From assembly GCA_016081115.2 (NCBI GenBank), contig CM071925.1, positions 14,054,441 to 14,118,440 of the forward strand: 64,000 nucleotides of DNA, read 5' to 3'. The notes below the pieces were generated by a model. The model was not told the DNA's origin and did not search any database. It saw only the letters and a program-made list of their open reading frames with translations. A program made the translations under genes and the position numbers. This document shows positions 53,923 to 64,000 of this stretch, in pieces. Source of the stretch: Rehmannia glutinosa (lineage: Eukaryota; Streptophyta; Magnoliopsida; Lamiales; Orobanchaceae). Position 1 is the stretch's first letter; the number at the start of each line of letters is the position of its first letter.

Positions 53923-54271
53923 ATTTACATTTTTGATGCATTTTATTGTCATTAAAAAGTTTTGAAGTAAAAATCTATTTTTCAAAACTTTAAAAAATCG
54001 AAAAGCAACATAGCCGAACAATTAGATGTCACCCTAGGGAGCGATTGGTCGGCTGTTCAGTTCTTGCCGTCGCCCCATAGAGCGATCGCCTTAGTTTGTT
54101 CAAATTGCTTTATTTCGCGTCCTGCTCGGTTTTTGTTTTTCAAAAAATCCTTATTTCCTTCAAGAACCACTAAAGTGCGAAAATATTTCCCTTTTTCAAT
54201 CTCTCTCAATATCTCGTCAAATATATCATTTTTGTTTCTAATCTTTTTCTTTTTGTGAGAATATCATTAAT
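53923..54271 (+). other. Spacer between pol and the post-pol ORF, SIRE-A copy 4
   Basis: Non-coding; GCGATTGGTCGG and GCGATCGCC near 54039-54090 are the copy's version of the GACCGGTC-type motif. T-rich before the ORF. Confidence 0.5.
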
Positions 54272-55631
54272 ATGACACATCCAAAAGAATTTACCGGTTC
54301 AAATTCGAACCCCAAGCGTGGAAGAGCTGGAGAGAGTTCATCCTTAAATCACCAATTCACGGCGGAACAAAGCAAAATAAGGGCAACCCAATGGGACACA
54401 ACACATGGGCAAGACAAAAATCAAAATTCCCAACTCACTCTGGCTCAAATTATCCGAACTTCGGGGTACTATCTCGAAGGACAATGTCAAATGGGCAAAA
54501 AGTAATAAATCGATATCTTCTCAAGCTCCAACTCATGCAAATTCATTGATATTTATTCATAAATTCGCGGAAAAATATTTTGATGGTTTAGAATTGGGAA
54601 CTAAGCATGTTGGGCATACCAAACTTGTCGTTTCGGCACTTTTTGGGAACAATTTCCACTATTCGTGATTACTTTGTGACCCAAGGGTGGATGTATGATG
54701 ATGAAGTGATTAGATATTTTTATTCAAATATGTGGATTGAGTATGAATTTGGTGATAAGCCCGTGGCTTTAAATTCTTTTATGAAAGGGCATCATTTCCG
54801 TTGGACACCAGATGATATTTGTCATATGTTGGGTGTTCGTGAAGGCAGTTGGGATTTTTTGCTTGTTCTCATTGGGATAATAATAAACTCGGGGTATCTT
54901 TAAATGAGGTCAAAACATTTTTGGGAGTTATGCCAACTTTCACCATACTTTCTATGACGGATGAATTGCGCATTATATCTCTTATAGTATCGCATTATGC
55001 GCGTGGTAAATCTGTGAAATTGTCGAGCCTTATGGATTATTTCTTGGCGTATAAGATCAAGAATGGGGAGTTGGTAAATCATGGAGTGGTTTTTATCCAT
55101 GTTTGATTGAAGCGGTTCTTTAGGGTCGAAGCAATTTGCATTGGATAATTTGATTTGTAAGCTTCTTCTCCAATCCGGGCTTCCTCCCGCCGAGTTTAAC
55201 TCTGAAGTAACTCAAAATGCTTTTTATAATGACAATGTCCAACAAATACTTCATATGAGTAGGAACATGGTAAGATGTCCTACAAAATCGACTAAAGGTG
55301 AGTCACAAGCCTCCTCTTCGCATGCTCTGGGAAACATTTTTGATGATGAAGAAGTGGAAATGTTGGCGACGAGTGGTGATCACGGTGATCCATACTTGAT
55401 GCTCCTATTCACATGCTCCCAATGACATCTTTATGATATATTTGAGAAATTTACCGATACATATCAATTCGAACTTGATGCTCATAAGCAAAATATGTCG
55501 CTCTCAAGTATAGTCATGAAGAGCTCAAGCTCAAGCAAGAGAACACTAAACTGAAAAATTCAGCTAGAAAACTGAAGAAGTTTATCAAGGAGATGCTCCC
55601 TACAATTAGTTTTCCATCCGATGAAGATTAA
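54272..55631 (+). pseudogene. Post-pol ORF of SIRE-A copy 4 (resembles 'putative plant transposon protein')
   Basis: It starts MTHPKEFTGSNSNPKRGRAG, a basic Ser-rich tail. Frame changes near 54410, 54640, 54850 and 55110 split the rest. The core includes TIRDYFVTQGWMYDDEVIRY, FYSNMWIEYEFGDKPVALNS, FMKGHHFRWTPDDICHMLGV and LNEVKTFLGVMPTFTILSMT, DELRIISLIVSHYARGKSVK. This spacing recalls the retroelement-associated family annotated as putative plant transposon protein. DNLICKLLLQSGLPP follows, and the end (55440-55631) is a Lys/Glu coiled coil closing with SFPSDED and a stop. No transmembrane segment. Copies 1 and 2 have lost it. Family assignment is from memory of pattern only. Confidence 0.6.
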
Positions 55632-56359
55632 TTTCTTTGTTTTATTTAGTATTTTGTACCTTATGACTCTTATGTTGTTTAACTCTTTGGGATATTGGCA
55701 TGTTTTTACATTCTTATGCGACTTTGATATTTATTTATGATGTTTAATTCATGCTAATGGTATTTTTGATGATTCCAAAGGGGGAGGAATATTTCATGAC
55801 CTTATGTTCCATTGATATGGTAAATGAGCTAGAAAAAACTCACAGAAAAAGTTCTTTGGTAAAAAAAGCTGGTTTGAAAAAGCTAGAGTTTTTTGATGTG
55901 GTGTTTTGTTTTTAACTCCCTAAATATTGTTGAGCTTTGATTCTAATAAGTTATTTGACTGGGAGCTTTTAAGATTTTCTAATTTGTAAAAAGCTCTTAA
56001 GAAAAAGCTCCTAAGGAAAAGGTTTTTTAGTTACAAGATATGTTATACTATTTTTCTGAATACTTTGAGCCTTGTGACTAATGATTTTTTTTTGATAGGG
56101 GGTATTTTTAAGTTCTGTAGCTTTTAAGCTATGTTAAAAAAGCTAAGCTTTTAGCTTAATTTACAGCTTATTTTTATTTTATGGCTTAACATGTTGATAC
56201 GGGGAGCTTTTAAAAACTTGTTTTGTAAAATCTTTGCTCCTTTCCCTTATGGATCTTTGTTTTGATAAGTGTTGCTTAAAATGAATATTTTATTTTTGAC
56301 TGGAAAACTTATTCGCTCTTTTAAAAGTTTTGGGTTGTAATCATCAAAAAGGGGGAGTT
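55632..56359 (+). other. 3' non-coding region with repeated polypurine tracts, SIRE-A copy 4
   Basis: Purine tracts: CCAAAGGGGGAGG (55775), GATAGGGGGT (56094), GATACGGGGAGCTTT (56197) and CAAAAAGGGGGAGTTT (56345), next to the LTR. AAAAGCT/AGCTTTT words are very frequent between them. No ORF. Confidence 0.78.
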
Positions 56360-57388
56360 TGTTAGATAAAATATTTTTATGATTTTGATGATTTCATATA
56401 AATGAGTTTTTATACCAAAATAATATCCCCAAATGTTGTCTAAATACTTCAAAACACTTTCAATTTTACTAAATTTTTGAATTACTTCTTGAACTTTATT
56501 TTTGACAATAATCGGACAACCTCTCTGTATTGAGGTCGACTGGTCGCCCTATAGGAAGACCTATACCTGAAAGTTTACAAATGACAAAACAAAATAGAGA
56601 GTTGTGATGGGATAGGGCGACTGGTACCTGGAGTTTCGTATTTTTGGTTAAAACTCTTATGTTTAAAGGGCGAACAGTCACTACCCTAGAGCAACCGATC
56701 ACCATACACAACGATCATCGCCTAGTAAGATGTGATCGGTCCCCGACAAAGAACCCATGTCAAATCTTGATCCAACGATTTAAACTTTTAAATTTTCAAC
56801 ATAGCGATCGGTCGCCCTATCAATTCTTAACCATTTTTGTAGATTTTTTATCCTTCTTTTTCAATTAAATTTCAAATTATAGGAGCCTATATTGGAAATC
56901 AAATCGTGAAGCCCTCCTATAATTGGATGAAGAAAATGAAGGATCAATACAACACTTCAATCTACAAAAACATAACAAGAAATCAAAGAAAATTCTCTAA
57001 GTCTTCATTTTCTTATTCTTGTTGTATTAGTCTAAGCTTATTACTTGCACATCTTGATTATTAAGCTTTCCTTCTTGATTATACTTGCACTTTTGAGTTG
57101 TAATATTTGCATATAAAGTGTAATCTTTATTGTAATTTTAAAATCATCCAAACAAGAAATCCTTGTTAGTTTTCTTGTGGTAAGAACACACTTGGTTGAT
57201 TAATAGGTGTTGAAGAGTTTGGTGTTCTTCATAGAGGTGAGAAGTGTGTGGTGCTCTTCTATGTTGGTGTTGTAAGAAGAGTGTGGTACTCTTCAAGATA
57301 AATATTGTATTTGTTTGGTATCAATAAAAAAATTTCCTTTTCGAAATCCATTCGAACATACCAGGTGGTAGAGCACGTAGGCCCTAGA
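56360..57388 (+). repeat. 3' LTR of SIRE-A copy 4, right end missing
   Basis: Starts TGTTAGATAAAATATTTTT; similarity to other SIRE-A LTRs stops at AGGCCCTAG (about 57388), roughly 140 bp before the expected end. A GTCGACTGGTCGCCC motif is near 56535. The hairpin array at 57171-57297 has TTCTT/AAGAA, GAAGAGT/GTTCTTC and GAAGAGT/ACTCTTC stems. Confidence 0.85.
57171..57297 (+). repeat. GTGGT-loop hairpin array in the LTR of copy 4
   Basis: Four hairpins: TTCTT/AAGAA, GAAGAGT/GTTCTTC (loop TTGGT), a weaker one near 57242, and a perfect GAAGAGT/ACTCTTC (about 57277). The array is thus kept in the most diverged copy. Confidence 0.75.
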
Positions 57389-57889
57389 TATACTTAGGTC
57401 CAATTTGTTACATATTTATTATACGATTAAACCAAAATAAGTGGTATGATGCATCTTATATATTGCATAAATTGATCATGTTTGTTGCATATATAGAATA
57501 TTTTTCAGGGGTCCATACAAGTGATTTCACATATGAATATTATCAGTGATTTTCAGGGGGCCTGTAACTATGCACATGTAATAAGATGTTTATGCAGCAA
57601 TTTTGGAGTATATATGCATATTATAATTATAATTTTTTTGTCCTGGCTATTTCTATGACAAACAAAATTTTAAGCAATATGAATTATATGTTGTATAGTG
57701 AATACAGAATGACACATTAATAAATCACGAATGATGCTTTAATCGATCATGAATACTGCATATATAACATTATTAAATCATCCTAAATTCCTCTAATCTT
57801 CTTTTCAGAAAAACAAAACCTCAAAATCTTGCATTTGGGTAGACCGTGATTGGTGGTTGTGAAACAAATCATTTGGTTTTAGTACTTTA
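57389..57889. other. Unassigned AT-rich DNA
   Basis: Nothing coding is visible. TTTTCAGGGG occurs at 57503 and 57551 in a loosely repeated context. Confidence 0.5.
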
Positions 57890-58726
57890 CTAGAACAACA
57901 CCCGTGTGTTACACGAATTTGTCAAAAAATAAAATTTGTGTCGCAAACTCTAATAGTTATAAGAGATTCAAAATACCAATTAAAAATACTATAAAAGAAA
58001 TTCAAAATTTAGAAGAGTATCATACAATCGTTCACTTCAATTTCTAAAAAACTTCTTTGTAAACTACATTATTTGTTCTATTTGAAAGTGTAACATCCTC
58101 GTCACAACAATGAATTTTCAAGCCCTATTAGTTTTAAATTGTTGAAAGAGTGCAATTTCAATCTTTGAATGTTTTTTGGGAAGGGAAAAAATCTCTATAA
58201 AATTATTTATTTGTGCTAATTTCAAATACTTGGTCGTAATTTGCTTTTGCACAAAAGCTAATAAATTAGTTATGATAAAAATAATGAATCATCGACATGC
58301 TTAAAAAAGATATTTAATATAATTGTTATACCTCCGTAAATAATTTAAATCACAATTAAAAGTATAATAAGTATAGAGATGATAATTGAAATTATATCCT
58401 TGTTTTTTGCATCATAATAATATTTAAATCATAATTAATTTGCAAACTCAAAAATAATTTCCTAATTTTATATCCTTGATTTTTGAGATTATTTAATTTG
58501 CTGATTAAATGTTTGATTAGATTTTAATAGTTATATATGGAAATAGAAAATTTAATTATTAAGTTAATGATAAATTGATAGTAAATTGATATAGTAAATC
58601 AATTCATAGTTGGAAGAATAAGGTGGTGGCATGGTTTGCCACGTGGCTAAATATGAAGGTGACACATGGATTTAGAAGAATAAGGTGTTGACACGTGGCA
58701 GCTTGTTTTTCTTTTAGCATATAGGG
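57890..58726 (-). mobile_element. Helitron 2, non-autonomous (minus strand)
   Basis: On the plus strand it opens A|CTAG and ACCCGTGTGTTACACG, the reverse of a Helitron 3' hairpin and CTAG end. The other end has TTTTAGCATATAGGG where Helitron 1 has TTTTAGTATATAGGA, so the terminal TC has one change. Both end regions match Helitron 1; the helicase part is absent. 837 bp. Confidence 0.8.
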
Positions 58727-58874
58727 TTGAATATAGGGTTGATTTTCGTGTAGTAATTTATGAACAAGGGGTTGGAACTCGTTTGCACAGTATTATAGTA
58801 ATTTATTTCGTATATTTATTGATATAGCGATTAGATTACATTATATTTTTTATACTAATGAGATTACATTATTC

Positions 58875-58911
<37 letters not shown>

Positions 58912-60566
58912 ATTGATGCATGAATACTGTATATATGACTATATATTGCATGTTTGTTTTAGCAATGAATATATTATTATAGGCTTTCTGTTGCTTTTTT
59001 CAATGACAGTTTTTTAAGCATTTTTAATGTATTGTAATAGTTTTTCCGGTTTGGCAGGTACGATTTTTAAGTTGTCAAGATGACTAAGAGTAAACAGAAG
59101 ATGCAACTTTTCATTGGGGGGAACCATGGACGTAGCTACCGTAGGACGAGTGCGGTCGGCGGACCGCACTGGATCTTGGAGTGATCTTGTAAAATTTGAT
59201 TTGGACCGCACTGAAAATTCAACCGAATGTCTAGTTCATATAAAATAAATCAAGTTAAAATTCAAAAGGCCAATAAATCTTTTTGTCTTGTCTAAAATAT
59301 TAAGAATTACCTGGTCCAATTAAAGTATATGAGTGGATAAATAATTGTCTTGTTTGTTATATACAGAGATATGTCTTCCAAACTTGATAATGAACAGTTT
59401 TTTGGAAGTATTTTTCGAATGAATTTTTGTATCTAAAAGTCTATTCCATAATAATAATAGGTGTTTGGTCGTTAATTTAAAATATTTTTTTGGATAAGTT
59501 ATTTATCCAAAAAGTTCATTGTAGATAAACCATAATTGGAGATTATGGAAACCCGAAAAAAATTGTTGGAATGTACTACCTTCATATTTGCCTCTTTTTC
59601 TATTTTTTTTTCAAATATCGGTCCGACATCTGTCCTGCTAAAACGAAAGAATTTCGACCGCATGCGGCCGGAAATCCAGCTCGCCCATGGGGAACGATGG
59701 TGGTCTTTCGGAAAGTTAAAGTCAAAGCGGTTAAAGAATGGTAAATTTGTTGTGAAGAGACGGGGAAAATACATGTTTGAAAGCTCTGATTAGATCTAAA
59801 ACCGGGTTTATTGGTGGATGCGATGAGTTCATTTAATATTTTTCAAGAGGAATGTGGTAGTAGCTAGAAATGGGTTTTGGTGGGTTATGATGAACATATG
59901 TCATTTGTTTTCTTTTATTTATTTGTTTTATGGGAATTAATGTTTTTGCCTAGTTATTTTGAATTTAGGGCCATTGGAATAAAATCATATAAAATATATG
60001 TGGGATTTATTTCATGCTTCACTAAGGATTAGCAATTTTTACATCTGTTTTGTATCAAATTTTACTGAAAAGTCACTTTTTTTGCTTGGAAAATCTTATT
60101 TTATATGGTGAATTGTTGGAATGCTTACTTAGTGTTTATATGTTGTATTATTAGTTTACTAATATGGTATTAAATAAATAATTTAATATGTTGTCTGGAA
60201 AAAAGAACTTTTTTTAATACATATGCATAACACATGTTATATTTATACATTATAATATGTCGATTCATACATTGTAATATGGCATATTTTTTCCATTTTT
60301 TATATCTGTTTGTACTTGTTTTTAAAGAAAAAATCACATTTTGTTTTTCTGGGAAAAATCACTTTTTGTATGGTGAATTGCTGAAAAATCACTTATTAGT
60401 TTATTAATATGTATTGAAATAAACAATTTAATATTTTTCTTGAAAAATCAGTTTTTTTCCTGCAAAAAGAAACATACAAATCTTATCATGTATGCGATGT
60501 TTGTCATTGGGAGAGAAATATATTCTTCAAGAATCATCTCCTTTCAGCTATGATTGACAAAAACTT
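58727..60566. other. Unassigned AT-rich DNA
   Basis: (AT)n run at 58879-58908. An 85-codon plus-strand frame at 59536-59793 has a basic, gene-like C-terminus (RWWSFGKLKSKRLKNGKFVV) but no recognised family; it may be an exon scrap. The stretch 59090-59215 is less AT-rich, with GCGGTC/GACCGC words. Nothing else is supported. Confidence 0.45.
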
Positions 60567-60794
60567 GTATGGGATCGTCATACGGATCCTATTCCGTAAG
60601 ACGGATTCTCAGCGACCCGCCTCACTCCGTTAGCGTGATCAATTTAAAAAAAAAAACTGCCATCTAAGACCCCTAACACGCTGCAGCCAATGGGCCAAAC
60701 AGCTGACCCAACCCGCCCGCCCAAGAGACCAGGTCCCCGATCGCAATCGCCCTAAGAGACCCCATCGCACACTTAATCAAAAGTTAACAAATTT

Positions 60795-60858
60795 GCACCA
60801 CTGAATTGAACTGAGTCATACGAAGCGATGTGTTATTCTACCGCTAGACCACTAGTGC
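60795..60858 (-). other. tRNA-Gly-like sequence, left arm
   Basis: On the minus strand it starts GCACTAGTGGTCTAGCGGTA, close to plant tRNA-Gly, and ends CAGTGGTGC, which can pair with the start. The B box is degraded (AGTTCAATTCA for GGTTCGATTCC), and at 64 nt it is short. Not a working tRNA gene. Confidence 0.65.
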
Positions 60859-60916
60859 TTGTTGTTCATATTTAGTATAACCATGGATATAAAGCTTCAT
60901 TATCATCCCTTCATTT

Positions 60917-61410
60917 TAGAAATTTAAATTCTCTGAATACCAAGTGATACTTTATCCGAAAATAGTGATACTTTTGAATAACAAATATGATACTTTTAAA
61001 GTGAACATTAATACTTTAATTTTTACATATTCAAAAAATAAGATTTCTTGATGTATTCATTCTAGTCTCATAACTAATGTTTTTTACATTGAAAAACCGA
61101 TACTTGTCTTGGAAATAATGATACATTTGATATTACATATGATACTCTTATGATGGACAATACCATTTTAAAATTTTAAATTCTCTTAAAAAAAGGTAAT
61201 ACTTTATTCGAAAATAGTGATACTTTTGAGTAAGAAATATGATATTTTTAAGATAAACATTGACACTTTAATTCTTATATATTAAAAAACCAAGATTTTT
61301 TTTATATACTCATTCTAGTCTCATAATTAATGCTTTCTACAGTGAAAAACTAATATTTGTGCTGGAAATAGTGATACTTTTGATGTTAAATATGATACAT
61401 TTGTGATTCT
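60917..61410. repeat. Direct repeat of about 246 bp, two copies
   Basis: Two units (about 60917-61162 and 61163-61410) share TTTAAATTCTCT, GAAAATAGTGATACTTTTGA, CATTCTAGTCTCATAA and GTGAAAAAC-like words. Confidence 0.7.
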
Positions 61411-61437
61411 TCAATATAATGTGACTGTATTAAAAAA

Positions 61438-61905
61438 ACATGATATTGTATCTCAAAAAATGGATACTTTTACTCATAAAAGTGGTACTTTTAACTTTGT
61501 CATATTTATTTTTCTTTTTCAGCATCTTGAATTCATACTTAAGTGATTTATTTACAAAAACATGATATTTTATCTCAAAAAATGGGTATTTTTACTCATA
61601 AAAGTGTTACTTTAGTTCTGTCTTATTTATTTTTCCTTCGTGATTTGAAGTATCATGTTTTTTAATTTAGTGACAAATTAGAAATGAAGGAAAGAAGAAA
61701 AAATAAAAAATAAATATGATATAGTTAAAATAACACTTTTATAAGTAAAAGTATCCGTTTGTTGAGATAAAGTATCAGATTTCTTGATATAGTTACAAAC
61801 TAGGAACAAAAAAAGATGAAAAATAAAAAATAAATATGATGTAGTTAAAGTAAAACTTTTATAAGTATCCATTTATTGAGATAATGTATCATGTTTTTTT
61901 AATTA
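61438..61905. repeat. Two direct plus two inverted copies of a 110-120 bp unit
   Basis: Units with ACATGATATT-TATCTCAAAA, ACTCATAAAAGTG and CTTATTTATTTTT run forward at about 61438-61558 and 61559-61670. They run in reverse at about 61680-61790 and 61795-61905 (AACACTTTTATAAGTAAAAG, TTGAGATAA-GTATCA). The strand could fold back on itself here. Confidence 0.72.
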
Positions 61906-62021
61906 GATTTGGGTTCGATTCTTAGCCTTTACATTTATAGGCGTTTTTATTTTATTTTTAATTACCAGACATATTTATGAATAAGTTTATACAAATTGTC
62001 ATACTAAAATTGCATAATAAG

Positions 62022-62091
62022 TACTAGTGTTGTAGTGGTAGAACACCACCTTAAACCTATCAAGGTCGCGGGTTCGATTCCCCTGTAGAGC
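62022..62091 (+). other. tRNA-like sequence, right arm
   Basis: ACTAGTGTTGTAGTGGTAGAA resembles the first half of tRNA-Gly (A box), and GGTTCGATTCC is a perfect B box. The anticodon stem ACCTT/AAGGT closes a 9-nt loop instead of 7, and the acceptor ends do not pair well. Probably a tRNA-derived piece that may still bind TFIIIC. Confidence 0.65.
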
Positions 62092-62339
62092 GGTCTCTTT
62101 TTTAAAATAAGAGGTGTTCTGGGCTGTAGGCAGGTGCTGGGCTGTAGGCGGGCTGGTGGGCTTGGCGGGCTGGTGAGCTGGGCGGGTAGGATCCGTCTTA
62201 CGGAATAGGATCCGTAAGACGGTCCTACAGGAGACCTACTCGCTATGATGTTCTCTAATAGAACTAAACATGCGACCTAATCGCAACTGGGATCATGCCC
62301 TTATCATATTAGAATTTATTTCATGCATCATATGTACAT

Positions 62340-62905
62340 TAAATATGCACTACTTCTATATAAAATAGCATTGAACCCGGACAAAAAAACTCGATTTTAA
62401 TTGTTCACTTTATACGCTTGTAAAATAAAAATACTTAAAAATACAAAACGACAAGTCTGAACACTAATTATGTCTATCATGAACACTAAATATGCATCAA
62501 ATATACATTAAATATGTAATATCTATATAAAAATAAGCATTGGTTGGACATTAAATAAGCAATGCTTCCAACTATATAAAAATAAGCATTGGTTGGACAC
62601 TAAATAAGCAATGCTTCCTTTCTAAAATAGCATTGAACCAAAAAAAAATAGTTTTTATTTTATTTGTTCATTTAATAAGCTTGCAAAATAAAAATTATTT
62701 AGAAATGCAAAATGACAAGTCTGAACACTATATATGCATCACATGGACACTAAATAAGCATCACATGGATATTGGATATGCAATTCATCTATAAGCTCAC
62801 TAGAATATATATGCATATCTTGAACACAAATATGTATTATTTTTATTCTAAATTAGCATTGAAAAGTTAATTTCAATTATAAATTGGCATTGAACCAATG
62901 AACGT
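62340..62905. repeat. Imperfect tandem repeats (about 263 bp and about 52 bp)
   Basis: A unit with TAGCATTGAACC, TTGTTCA-TTTA and AAATGACAAGTCTGAACACT occurs at about 62367 and 62630. Within it a 50-bp unit with AAGCATTGGTTGGACA and AAATAAGCAATGCTTCC is doubled at 62525-62620; AAGCATTG and CAATGCTT are inverted repeats. Confidence 0.65.
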
Positions 62906-63047
62906 TAATGAATTTTCAAAAATGAATATTATCAAAAACAAAACTAAGGACTTTAATTCAAAGGAAATGAAAGAACAAAATGATTTACCTGTTTAAATCA
63001 CATATCCTTATAAGTCAGAGCAATGTGATTTAATCCCAAACTGTATA

Positions 63048-63290
63048 AACACTTTTTTGTGACGGCAAAAAAATCATCGCAAAAGCTTGAAAGTCGTCAC
63101 AAAAAGTGTTTTTGCGACAACATGTTGTCGCAAGTAAGTTGTTGCCAATATCTTGACGCAAAAAAATTATTTGCGACGACACGGTGTTGTCACAAAGGCA
63201 CTAGCGGCAATGTGATGTCACTAATAAGTCGTCCGTAGCATTTGATATGTCGACAGTATTTGTGACGACATATGTCATTGCAAACTCTTA
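63048..63290. repeat. GCGACGAC-type subterminal repeats of a DNA transposon, left cluster
   Basis: Many short inverted words (TTTGCGACAACATGTTGTCGC, TTGCGACGACACGGTGTTGTC, TTTGTGACGACATATG) resemble the subterminal repeats of plant CACTA or Mutator-like elements. No transposase or complete terminal inverted repeat is visible. Confidence 0.55.
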
Positions 63291-63729
63291 AAGTGGACAT
63301 TTATTCTGCTGCATGAAAGTGTTTCTTTTTTTTCTTTTGAGGAAACTGCATAAAAGTGTTCTAAAGTACATTTTGACAACAGCTATGTGACCTATCTATT
63401 CAACAATTAGGTAAAATTATTGAACAACTAAATGTTTAGTTCATCTTACACTGATTCTAGCAAACTGAGAGTATGTTGGCAATATATTGCTCGCTAGCTG
63501 TACATTCATTCTTTTGCTAACTCGTGAAAATCTTAGAAAGTCTATTCACCTCCTTAATAGCTATCAATAAATACTACACAAGCTAAAAAACCAACTTACT
63601 CCAACTGATCTCATATATGCTATATATAGATTGTTTTCAAGGACACCTATTTTAGTTTGGGATAGAGATAGAGACTAAAACAGCCCCTAAAACAGCTATA
63701 TAGTACTAAAACCTGCAAAAATTAAATTG
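63291..63729. other. Spacer between the two GCGACGAC clusters
   Basis: AT-rich, no ORF. Probably the body of the same non-autonomous element. Confidence 0.4.
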
Positions 63730-63872
63730 TTCTAGCAGTAAGTTGCTGCCAATATCTTGACGCAAAAAAATTAGTCGTCCGTCGAATGTCGACAGTATTT
63801 GTGACGACATATGTCGTCGCTAATACTCATTATTAGCGACGACACATGCCGTCGCTAAAGGTCGCTTTTTTA
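63730..63872. repeat. GCGACGAC-type subterminal repeats, right cluster
   Basis: GCTGCCAATATCTTGACGC and GTCGACAGTATTTGTGACGA recur from the left cluster in the same orientation. The cluster ends TTAGCGACGACACATGCCGT...CGCTAAAGGTCGC. AT-rich DNA follows to the window end, with a poly-T run at 63968. Confidence 0.55.
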
Positions 63873-64000
63873 ATATTTTTTTTGCTTCTATGTAAGTCAT
63901 GGTATAACTCATATATCATACTCTACACAAATAAAAGACAACTGCAATTTTGATATGATATAATTACTTTTTTTTTTTTTGACGAACATGATATAATTAC

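Larger units (their letters stand above)
53806..57388 (+). mobile_element. SIRE-A copy 4 (3' part only)
   Basis: The last 110 bp of pol, a post-pol ORF, four polypurine tracts and most of a 3' LTR. The left side is cut by the gypsy LTR-B, and the LTR ends prematurely after AGGCCCTAG. More diverged from copies 1 and 2 than they are from each other. Confidence 0.85.
60567..62232. mobile_element. Foldback element with tRNA-like sequences in both arms
   Basis: The left end has ACGGATCCTATTCCGTAAGACGG (60581 on, written here only as landmark words ACGGATCCTATTCC and GTAAGACGG). The right end (about 62188-62222) is its inverted copy. Going inward, both arms have a GC-rich part with GGGCGGG/CCCGCCC words, a GAGACC stretch and a tRNA-Gly-like sequence. 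The centre is AT-rich with repeated GATACTTTT words, some direct and some inverted. No transposase. It resembles short plant MITE-like repeats with GTATTACTTTT words that I recall from asterids. Ends are approximate. Confidence 0.7.

Noticed and set aside
61438..61905. A CRISPR-like array
   Set aside because: Repeats are long, imperfect, partly inverted and lack spacers; this is eukaryotic foldback DNA.
62022..62091. A functional tRNA gene
   Set aside because: B box is good, but the anticodon loop would have nine bases and the acceptor stem does not close.

Overview
The window is plant nuclear DNA, almost certainly from a dicot. It is AT-rich and holds no complete cellular gene. Nearly all of it is transposable-element sequence: Ty1/copia elements with an initiator-Met tRNA primer site (TGGTATCAGAGCC), Ty3/gypsy chromoviruses, a LINE tail, Helitrons, palindromic MITE-like elements and solo LTRs. 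The tRNA-bearing foldback at the right end resembles repeats I associate with asterids such as Lamiales, but that is a weak guess. No coding region is intact; every gag and pol has stops or frameshifts. 'SIRE-A' and 'SIRE-B' below are my own names for two Sirevirus-like copia families.

Layout. 1-65: tail of a SIRE-A LTR. About 409-3029 plus 12485-13137: a long gypsy 5' LTR, split by SIRE-A copy 1 (3030-12484). The 5' LTR of copy 1 carries another solo LTR (3611-4521), and its reverse transcriptase is broken by a retroposed 5S rRNA fragment (8639-8684). 13138-16405: gypsy leader, gag, protease and reverse transcriptase, cut off before RNase H. 16406-21944: SIRE-A copy 2, the best preserved pol but with no gag or protease. 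21945-22067: a scrap matching the gypsy LTR at 889-1013. This suggests that copy 2 sat in the 3' LTR of the same gypsy element before a deletion. 22069-41250: SIRE-B, with a long decayed ORF region after pol. It is interrupted by a minus-strand solo LTR (24176-24952) and a Reina-like chromovirus (33452-38926).

41251-44643: AT-rich, unassigned. 44644-47140: minus-strand 3' end of a gypsy element whose LTR holds an RTE-like LINE; it runs into a 100-N assembly gap (47141-47240). 47864-49656: minus-strand Helitron with a helicase remnant. 49903-50049: small palindromic element. 50264-53805: plus-strand 3' end of the same gypsy family, its LTR interrupted by a minus-strand SIRE-A solo LTR (52087-53482). 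53806-57388: SIRE-A copy 4, with the end of pol, a post-pol ORF and a truncated 3' LTR. 57890-58726: a shorter, related Helitron. About 60567-62232: a foldback element with a tRNA-like sequence in each arm. 62340-62900 and 63048-63870: tandem repeats, then GCGACGAC-type inverted repeats of a probable DNA transposon.

The most unusual signal is in the SIRE-A LTRs. Downstream of the TATA box each copy has an array of short hairpins whose loop is nearly always GTGGT, while the stem sequences change together on both sides. Upstream of the TATA box the same LTRs carry GACCGGTC-centred palindromes. Of the other findings, the 5S rRNA retroposed fragment with a perfect 17-bp target duplication is the clearest.
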